Shown piece by piece: positions 1 to 4,450 of a stretch of 6,575 nt of DNA. The notes beneath the pieces were generated by a model, which made no database searches, was not told the origin of the DNA, and was given only the letters and a program-made list of their open reading frames with translations. A program made the translations under genes and the position numbers. The DNA lies in NCBI GenBank assembly GCA_027487195.1, contig JAIYEB010000220.1, positions 1 to 6,575 of the forward strand, read 5' to 3'. Origin of the DNA: Hyphomicrobiales bacterium (GTDB lineage: Bacteria > Pseudomonadota > Alphaproteobacteria > Rhizobiales > UBA4765). Every line of letters starts with the position of its first letter. Position 1 is the stretch's first letter.

Positions 1-974
1 TAGTGCATGCCAGCCTCCGCCAAAACACGGCGTGGCGTGTTCACGACATTGGGCGCATGGAGCGCCACAGCCTGAAACAGCGCGCGGTCGGCATTGGACA
101 GGCGCAGGCGATCTGCAATGCGATCTCCATCCTCGGTGATCCGCACACTCAGAGCAGCCAGACGCGTTGCGCGGCTGGCCTCTCGTGACTGGCCATGAAG
201 CCGCGAGAACAGACCAAGCCGAGGTACATCAAGCGCATCAATCAAGAGACCGGTTTCCGAGGCAAGCGCGAGCGCTTCAGGGGCTTCAGCCTCCATGACG
301 ATGCGGCCCAGCTCGCTCGCAACCCGTTCGGGCGAGACACTGCCCATGTCGCGTCGCGCCGCCGCAATGGCTGAAATCGCACGCGGCTCGTGCTTTGCAG
401 CGCCGAAGCGCGCGAGAAATCGAAAATAGCGCCACGCTCTCAGCCGGTCCTCAGCAATCCTTTGAGACGGATCGCCAATAAAGCGCACACGCCTTTGCGT
501 GATGTCCGGCAATCCGCCCACGGGGTCGTGGATGACGCCACGCCGATCAGCGGACAGAGCGTTGATGGTGAAGTCGCGTCGTTCGGCGTCCTCTGTCCAG
601 TCCGTTCCGAAAGCCACAACAGCGTGGCGACCATCTGTTGAAAGATCGCGCCGGAGTGTGGTTACTTCGATCGAGCTGCCGGAGCCCGTTACGGTCACCG
701 TGCCATGGGCAATGCCGGTTGGAATGGCCCGCAGCCCTGCAGCAGTGACGATACGCGTTGTCTCATTGGGGTGGGCTGTCGTTGCGATATCAATGTCATG
801 AACCGGCCGGCTCATCAGCGCATCGCGCACCGCGCCGCCTATGACGCGCGCTTCGAACCCGGCCTCCTCCAGGGCTGACAGGATCTGGCCGCATAACCCC
901 TGACCAAAGATCTTGGGATCAGGCAGCTGCAAGGCACTATCTCCGTGGAGCGATCGTTTGCTGCGCCTCGTCAT
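1..974 (-). CDS. cca: CCA tRNA nucleotidyltransferase (class II, partial, C-terminus beyond left edge)
   Basis: The product adds or repairs the 3'-terminal CCA of tRNAs from CTP and ATP in the cytoplasm. My translation from the ATG at 974-972 is open to base 1 (about 324 residues). Family members are usually near 400, so the last part lies outside the window. Visible motifs, numbered from that ATG, are the nucleotidyltransferase core GGAVRDAL (46-53), the metal-binding pair in HDIDIAT (D60, D62), GIAHGTVTV (87-95), TLRRD with DGRHA (106-118), RRDFTINAL (132-140) and the base-selecting EDxxR motif EDRLR (175-179), then a helical neck region. The EDxxR segment has W181 where leucine is usual. 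Poly(A) polymerase is related, but these signatures fit the alphaproteobacterial CCA enzymes. The start is ambiguous. ATG974 overlaps the upstream gene by 38 bp and has a weak ribosome site. TTG932 would begin 4 nt after the upstream stop, has GGAG at 944-941 and gives a more usual N-terminus. The ATG is listed as the outer limit. It is the last visible gene of the minus-strand operon. Confidence 0.95.
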   Translation of the reverse strand, partial: MTRRSKRSLHGDSALQLPDPKIFGQGLCGQILSALEEAGFEARVIGGAVRDALMSRPVHDIDIATTAHPNETTRIVTAAGLRAIPTGIAHGTVTVTGSGSSIEVTTLRRDLSTDGRHAVVAFGTDWTEDAERRDFTINALSADRRGVIHDPVGGLPDITQRRVRFIGDPSQRIAEDRLRAWRYFRFLARFGAAKHEPRAISAIAAARRDMGSVSPERVASELGRIVMEAEAPEALALASETGLLIDALDVPRLGLFSRLHGQSREASRATRLAALSVRITEDGDRIADRLRLSNADRALFQAVALHAPNVVNTPRRVLAEAGMH

Positions 975-1182
975 TGCGTCCGCTGAGTTGCAGGCCTGAG
1001 TAGGATCCGGCAAGCACGAACATAACGACCGCAATCACAAGCCCAGCCGCGCCCAGCGAGACAAGTCCACGTGTCGTCCAATGGGAAGGGTCTGCAGGGT
1101 TGCGGTTTGTGAGCCAGAGATAGACCGCGAACAACACAAAAGGCAGAAAAAACAGCAGTATAGGGACGATGTAGCGCGCCAT
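937..1182 (-). CDS. Small two-helix membrane protein, probably DUF6111 family
   Basis: This 81-residue protein of unknown function has two clear hydrophobic segments, about residues 4-24 (IVPILLFFLPFVLFAVYLWL) and 38-59 (RGLVSLGAAGLVIAVVMFVLAG). They are separated by a short polar stretch with NRNPADPSHW, and the tail is polar and rich in Q and R. The FLPF near the N-terminus, the two helices, the P-x-HW-like loop, the length and the position between a NUDIX hydrolase and a CCA-adding enzyme match what I recall of the alphaproteobacterial DUF6111 family. I cannot confirm that without a profile search. The ATG at 1182-1180 follows the NUDIX stop by 6 nt, and GAGG (1190-1187) sits 4 nt before it. 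Its end overlaps the ATG form of the downstream cca. It is probably an inner-membrane protein co-expressed with the NUDIX and cca genes; no reaction can be proposed. Confidence 0.82.
   Translation of the reverse strand: MARYIVPILLFFLPFVLFAVYLWLTNRNPADPSHWTTRGLVSLGAAGLVIAVVMFVLAGSYSGLQLSGRNDEAQQTIAPRR
941..944 (-). promoter_or_regulatory. Ribosome binding site supporting an alternative TTG start of cca
   Basis: On the minus strand GGAG lies 8 nt before a TTG (932-930) in frame with the tRNA nucleotidyltransferase. The ATG at 974 has only a weak purine stretch upstream. The site sits at the end of the preceding small gene, as expected for coupled translation. Seen directly; its use is inferred. 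Confidence 0.45.
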
Positions 1183-1188
1183 GGAGCC

Positions 1189-1821
1189 TCAGCTTTCGTA
1201 CAAGGTTTCGTAGAGACTGCGCAGGATTCCGGCCGTGACACCCCAGATTCGCCGCTCGCGATAGGGCATGACGTAATATCGCCGTCTTTCCCCGCGCCAC
1301 TCGCCGGTATGTTGCTCATGGTGGCGCGGATCCATCAGGAAAGCGAGCGGAACCTCAAAGATCTCGGTGACCTCGCCCGGCTCGGGCGTAAGGTCCACAG
1401 GTTCGCGCACCATCGCAACAACGGGCGCGATCCGGAAACCCGAGCCGGACTGATAGACATCGAGAAAGCCCAGGGGGGTGACAAGCAAGGGATCAAGCCC
1501 GATCTCTTCGTTTGCCTCGCGAAGCGCTGCAGCCAGTGCGCCAGCGTCGGTCTTGTCGACCTTGCCGCCGGGAAACGCGATTTGGCCGGCATGGCTTGGC
1601 AGGTTCTGCGAGCGCTGGGTGAGGATCAGGGTCGCGCCGGTGCTTCTGGCAACAATCGGGATCAGGACAGCTGCAGGGCGCGTTGGCAGGCTTTTGACAT
1701 AGTCAGTGACGGAAGGCTCGATCTTGTGGTCGCCGGACGCCGGGTATGCATCGAAGTCTGGCGCATGGGTTGAAAGACGCTGCTGGGCGCGGGCCAGGAA
1801 GCCCTCGAGATCAAAGTTCAA
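1189..1821 (-). CDS. NUDIX hydrolase, CoA pyrophosphatase type (NudL/YeaB-like)
   Basis: A 210-residue cytoplasmic NUDIX hydrolase. The family cleaves a nucleoside diphosphate linked to another group; the closest subgroup (NudL, NUDT7/NUDT8) hydrolyses coenzyme A and derivatives to 3',5'-ADP and 4'-phosphopantetheine. The CoA-subgroup signature is visible as LILTQRS...HAGQIAFPGG (65-86). The NUDIX box follows at 86-109, with GGKVDKTDAG and the metal-binding helix REANEEIGL (101-109; E102, E105, E106). As in E. coli NudL, the first glutamate of the general box is not conserved. GFRIAPVVAMV (128-138) continues the fold. The start is TTG at 1821-1819: an in-frame TGA lies a few codons upstream, and I found no ATG or GTG that could replace it before the conserved core. 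GGAG (1830-1827) lies 5 nt upstream. The start overlaps the DUF1285 stop as TTGA. The exact substrate is inferred from the signature only. Confidence 0.95.
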   Translation of the reverse strand: MNFDLEGFLARAQQRLSTHAPDFDAYPASGDHKIEPSVTDYVKSLPTRPAAVLIPIVARSTGATLILTQRSQNLPSHAGQIAFPGGKVDKTDAGALAAALREANEEIGLDPLLVTPLGFLDVYQSGSGFRIAPVVAMVREPVDLTPEPGEVTEIFEVPLAFLMDPRHHEQHTGEWRGERRRYYVMPYRERRIWGVTAGILRSLYETLYES

Positions 1822-2369
1822 GAGCGCTCCAGTTCAAGCTCTTCGGTCGGCTGGATCGGAAAGAACATGCCATCTGACACCACCCCGAACTGGCCATCGC
1901 GATCTTCGCCAAGGGCTACGAGGTCATAAAAGACCGATCGCGCAATCAACGCTTCAAGTCCTGGCCGCACCAGAATGTAGGGGCGTCGCGAGCCGTCCGG
2001 TTGCAGGACGAACCGGAGCGGATGTGCCGCGCCCGCGACAATGATGTCCTCGACATGGGTTCTGAATGTCAGTCTCGGGCCGGGTTCCAGACGCATTTCG
2101 ACTGCGACAAATGGCGCGTCATCGACGCTAATCCCAACCTTTTCGACGGGGGTCACCAACACAAATCCGCGATCCTCACGACGCAGGATCGATGAGAACA
2201 GCTTCACCAGCGGCTTTCTGCCAATGGGTGAGCCAAGATAGTACCAGGTCCCGTCGGATCCGATCCGCATGTCAATATCGCCGCAAAATGGCGGATTCCA
2301 TGTCGAAGGCCCGCCTTTTGCCTTGGAAACGGCGTGTTCCAGGCTGCCAATCGTCCCAGGCTCGCTCAC
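1818..2369 (-). CDS. DUF1285 domain-containing protein
   Basis: A 183-residue soluble protein of the DUF1285 family, common in Proteobacteria and of unknown function. Characteristic segments are WNPPFCGDIDMRI (24-36), DGTWYYLGSPIGR (39-51), the LVKLFSSILRRED helix (54-66), FVLVTPVEKVGI (69-80), DDAPFVAVE (83-91) and the C-terminal YILVRPGLEALIARSVFYDL (131-150). There is no signal peptide or membrane segment, so it should be cytoplasmic. The length is typical. The start is GTG at 2369-2367, placing the first conserved block about 24 residues in, as is usual; the ribosome site is weak (purine-rich GAAG a few bases upstream). It is the first gene of the minus-strand operon and its stop overlaps the NUDIX start. 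It faces the MoxR gene across a 150-bp divergent spacer, an arrangement I believe recurs in alphaproteobacteria. Family membership is firm; no role can be assigned. Confidence 0.94.
   Translation of the reverse strand: MSEPGTIGSLEHAVSKAKGGPSTWNPPFCGDIDMRIGSDGTWYYLGSPIGRKPLVKLFSSILRREDRGFVLVTPVEKVGISVDDAPFVAVEMRLEPGPRLTFRTHVEDIIVAGAAHPLRFVLQPDGSRRPYILVRPGLEALIARSVFYDLVALGEDRDGQFGVVSDGMFFPIQPTEELELERS
1827..1830 (-). promoter_or_regulatory. Ribosome binding site for the TTG-initiated NUDIX gene
   Basis: GGAG on the minus strand, 5 nt before the TTG at 1821-1819 and inside the last codons of the DUF1285 gene. It helps fix the unusual start, since the frame is closed by a TGA just upstream. Confidence 0.6.
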
Positions 2370-2399
2370 GCTGCTTCAGGCTCTCTGTGGAGTTTTGAA

Positions 2400-2436
2400 C
2401 ATGTCCGCAAGACGTATCAGATTGGGAGTGGACATG
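2400..2436. repeat. Loose 7-bp inverted repeat CATGTCC...GGACATG
   Basis: CATGTCC at 2400-2406 is matched by GGACATG at 2430-2436. The arm centres are 30 bp apart, about three helical turns. It lies in the divergent spacer and might be a pair of operator half-sites. A 7-bp match is close to chance expectation for 150 bp, so support is weak. Confidence 0.2.
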
Positions 2437-2441
2437 GGAGG

Positions 2442-2458
2442 GGTACGCACTGGTACGC
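2442..2458. repeat. 10-bp-phased direct repeat GGTACGC in the divergent promoter region
   Basis: GGTACGC occurs at 2442-2448 and again at 2452-2458 with ACT between. The repeat unit is therefore 10 bp, close to one helical turn. Tandem copies with that phasing can present two identical contacts on one DNA face and are typical of some regulator sites. It lies 62 bp before the MoxR start and 73 bp from the DUF1285 start. The repeat is seen directly; any regulator is conjecture. Confidence 0.35.
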
Positions 2459-2504
2459 TTTACTCTTGCGCGCGATGCTCCACCTTGGGCAACGACGCAA
2501 AGGC

Positions 2505-2510
2505 AGAAGG
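2505..2510 (+). promoter_or_regulatory. Ribosome binding site of the MoxR gene
   Basis: AGAAGG lies 9 nt upstream of the ATG at 2520. It argues for this start over the in-frame GTG at 2511, which would leave no spacing, and over the far-upstream ATG at 2334, which lies inside the DUF1285 gene. Confidence 0.6.
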
Positions 2511-2519
2511 GTGTTGGGC

Positions 2520-3524
2520 ATGACGCAAACTTCCACGATCGATATCTCCGACCCTGCAGCGCTTGCAGCCTATGCTGATCGCACCGCCGCCTTGCTGACG
2601 ACGGCGTCGGACGCACTCCAGAATGTGATCTACGGTCAGCAGACCGTCATTGAGCAGGCCATGGTCACGGTGCTTGCCGGCAGCCATGCGCTTCTTGTCG
2701 GCGTGCCGGGTCTGGCGAAGACGAAGCTTGTCGAGAGCATGGGCACGGTCCTTGGTCTCGATGCGCGCCGGGTGCAGTTCACCCCGGATCTCATGCCATC
2801 CGATATTCTGGGCTCTGAAGTGCTCGAAGAGGACCAGAACGGTCGGCGCCATTTCCGGTTCATTCCAGGCCCGGTCTTCGCCCAGCTGCTGATGGCCGAC
2901 GAAATCAACCGCGCTTCGCCGCGCACCCAGTCGGCGCTTCTGCAGGCGATGCAGGAGCACCATGTCACGGTCGCCGGCCAGCGCCATGATCTGCCGCGCC
3001 CGTTCCATGTGCTCGCAACGCAGAATCCGCTGGAGCAGGAAGGCACATATCCGCTGCCGGAGGCGCAGCTTGATCGCTTCCTGATGCAGATCGATGTTGG
3101 CTACCCCGACCGCGAAGCCGAGCGTCGCATGCTGTTTGAGACAACAGGCGCCGACGAGACCCGCGCAAAGGCCGTGCTCGATACCGAGACATTGATGGCT
3201 GCCCAACGCCTGGTGCGTCGCCTTCCGATTGGCGAGAAGGTGATGGAGGCCATCCTCACCCTGGTGCGCTCGGCGCGCCCGGGCGAATTGCCAGAGTTCA
3301 ACGGCACGATTGCCTGGGGGCCAGGCCCGCGCGCCAGCCAGGCGCTTGTGCTTGCAACGCGCGCACGCGCGCTCATCCAAGGGCGGATTTCTCCCTCCGT
3401 TGAGGATGTGGTGGCGCTGGCTGAACCGGTCCTGAAACATCGTATGGCCCTGTCGTTCGCGGCCCGCGCCGATGGCGTGAGCGTGCAAAGCGTGGTGGCC
3501 AGGCTCGTGGAGCGCATGGGGTGA
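2520..3524 (+). CDS. MoxR-family AAA+ ATPase
   Basis: A 334-residue AAA+ ATPase of the MoxR type (AAA_3 domain plus C-terminal lid). MoxR proteins act as cytoplasmic chaperones or remodelling ATPases, usually with von Willebrand A or DUF58 partners encoded beside them, helping assembly or activation of protein complexes. Seen here, numbered from the chosen ATG: family N-terminus VIYGQQTVIEQAMVTVLAG (36-54), Walker A GVPGLAKTKL (61-70), QFTPDLMPSDILGSEV (86-101), Walker B LLMADEINRA (123-132), ASPRTQSALLQAMQE (132-146), sensor 1 LATQNP (165-170), EGTYPLPEAQLDRF (174-187) and sensor 2 GPGPRASQAL (267-276). All catalytic elements look intact and the length is normal. The frame is open 186 nt further upstream, but that extension overlaps the DUF1285 gene on the other strand and is not family-like. 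It is the first gene of the plus-strand operon; its stop overlaps the DUF58 start as GTGA, with GGAG (3509-3512) serving the next gene. Confidence 0.97.
   Translation: MTQTSTIDISDPAALAAYADRTAALLTTASDALQNVIYGQQTVIEQAMVTVLAGSHALLVGVPGLAKTKLVESMGTVLGLDARRVQFTPDLMPSDILGSEVLEEDQNGRRHFRFIPGPVFAQLLMADEINRASPRTQSALLQAMQEHHVTVAGQRHDLPRPFHVLATQNPLEQEGTYPLPEAQLDRFLMQIDVGYPDREAERRMLFETTGADETRAKAVLDTETLMAAQRLVRRLPIGEKVMEAILTLVRSARPGELPEFNGTIAWGPGPRASQALVLATRARALIQGRISPSVEDVVALAEPVLKHRMALSFAARADGVSVQSVVARLVERMG
3509..3512 (+). promoter_or_regulatory. Ribosome binding site of the GTG-initiated DUF58 gene
   Basis: GGAG inside the end of the MoxR gene, 8 nt before the GTG at 3521. It supports starting DUF58 at the GTGA overlap. 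Confidence 0.55.
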
Positions 3525-4450
3525 GCCGAACGGCGGTAGCGATCGAACCAAAGCCGACCAGAGCTGCGTCTCCGCGCCTTGTTGCAGATGCGGTAGGCCT
3601 GGCGGAGCGCATGCCCGACATCATGGTCGCGGCACGGCGGATCGCTGCTTCCGTGTCCCATGGCCTTCATGGTCGAAAGCGCGCCGGCCCGGGCGAGGAT
3701 TTCTGGCAATATCGCCGCTTTCAGCAGGGCGAAGCCAGCAGCCTTGTCGACTGGCGACGATCTGCGCGCGACGACCATCTCTATGTGCGGGAGAAGGAAT
3801 GGGAGTCCGCACACACGATATGGCTGTGGACGGATCTTTCGCCCTCGATGGCGGTTCGCTCCGATCTTGCAAACCAGTCCAAGCGCGACCGCGCCGTTCT
3901 GCTCACACTGGCGCTCAGCGAGTTGCTTGTGCGTGCCGGCGAACGGGTGGGGCTCCTTGGGCTTACCCGCCCGACCGCCAGCCGGTTCGTTCTCGACCGC
4001 TTTGCCGAAGCCCTCATTGCCGCCCCGCCGGCCGCAGAAGGCAGCCTTCCGCCACGCATCTCGGTTGCCCGGTTCTCCGAAGTCGTTCTCGTTGGCGACC
4101 TGCTCGATCCGGTGGAGGAACTCGACAGCCGCTTTGAGACGATTGCAAGCGCTGGCGCGAGGCTTCACCTGACCCAGGTGCTCGATCCGGTCGAGGAGAC
4201 TTTCCCCTTCGACGGGCGTGTTGAGTTCGTCGAGCCAGAGACCGGACGGCGCTTCATTGCCGGACGCGCAGAGGGCTACCGCGAGGCCTACATTGCGCGG
4301 CTGGCCGCCCACAGAACGTCGCTCATCGATGCCACGCGACCGCGCGGCGATGGCTTTGTCCTGCATCGCACTGATCGTCCGGCGGTAGAGCCCTTGCTGG
4401 CGCTGACCCAACGTTTGGCGCATGCCGGCGATGTCATGGGTGCGCGCTGA
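3521..4450 (+). CDS. DUF58 domain-containing protein with vWA-type MIDAS motif
   Basis: A 309-residue DUF58 protein, the regular companion of MoxR ATPases. The DUF58 core is clear: HGRKRAGPGEDFWQYRRF (50-67) and SSLVDWRRSARDDHLYVREK (73-92). It is followed by the start of a von Willebrand A-like fold with a metal-ion-dependent adhesion site, WLWTDLSPSM (101-110), where D105, S107 and S109 fit DxSxS. Later blocks are ALSELLVRAGERVGLLGL (131-148), VVLVGDLLDPVEE (188-200) and LHLTQVLDPVEETFPFDG (215-232). There is no signal peptide or membrane segment, so it is presumably cytoplasmic or membrane-associated through partners. Many DUF58 proteins elsewhere carry two N-terminal helices; this shorter form lacks them. 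The start is GTG at 3521, overlapping the MoxR stop by 4 nt and preceded by GGAG at 8 nt. It ends in a TGATG junction with the next gene, so the three genes are probably translated in a coupled way. The molecular role is inferred from family context. Confidence 0.95.
   Translation: MSRTAVAIEPKPTRAASPRLVADAVGLAERMPDIMVAARRIAASVSHGLHGRKRAGPGEDFWQYRRFQQGEASSLVDWRRSARDDHLYVREKEWESAHTIWLWTDLSPSMAVRSDLANQSKRDRAVLLTLALSELLVRAGERVGLLGLTRPTASRFVLDRFAEALIAAPPAAEGSLPPRISVARFSEVVLVGDLLDPVEELDSRFETIASAGARLHLTQVLDPVEETFPFDGRVEFVEPETGRRFIAGRAEGYREAYIARLAAHRTSLIDATRPRGDGFVLHRTDRPAVEPLLALTQRLAHAGDVMGAR

Larger units (their letters stand above)
2370..2519. promoter_or_regulatory. Divergent intergenic region with presumed back-to-back promoters
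   Basis: The only intergenic stretch of any length. It separates the minus-strand DUF1285 operon from the plus-strand MoxR operon, so promoters for both should lie here or just inside the flanking genes. I see no convincing -35/-10 pair. A TTGAAC at 2395-2400 lacks a good -10 at the right distance, and no sigma-54 (GG/GC) element has correct spacing. Contents worth noting are a phased direct repeat (2442-2458) and a loose inverted repeat (2400-2436). The MoxR frame stays open upstream to 2334, but that part does not resemble the family. No terminator-like hairpin was seen. Confidence 0.6.

Noticed and set aside
1081..1773. Plus-strand open frame (230 codons) opposite the NUDIX and small membrane genes
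   Set aside because: Shadow of the NUDIX coding sequence, whose CoA and NUDIX signatures are unambiguous on the minus strand.
2443..2470. Possible sigma-54 promoter (TGG...TTGC)
   Set aside because: The distance between the GG and GC elements is several bases too long for a -24/-12 promoter.
2334..2519. N-terminal extension of the MoxR gene from an upstream in-frame ATG
   Set aside because: It would overlap the DUF1285 start, lacks a ribosome site, and adds 62 residues unlike MoxR proteins. ATG2520 has AGAAGG upstream and gives the usual length.
2460..3551. Antisense open frame (363 codons) opposite the MoxR gene
   Set aside because: The sense strand encodes an intact AAA+ ATPase with all motifs. 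The antisense product is His/Arg/Gln-rich and unlike any family I know.
4104..4200. Near-identical repeat inside the DUF58 gene coding LDPVEE twice, about 25 residues apart
   Set aside because: Both copies fall at places where, as I recall, DUF58 proteins carry similar DP-rich turns at strand ends. It looks like family sequence rather than a recent duplication.
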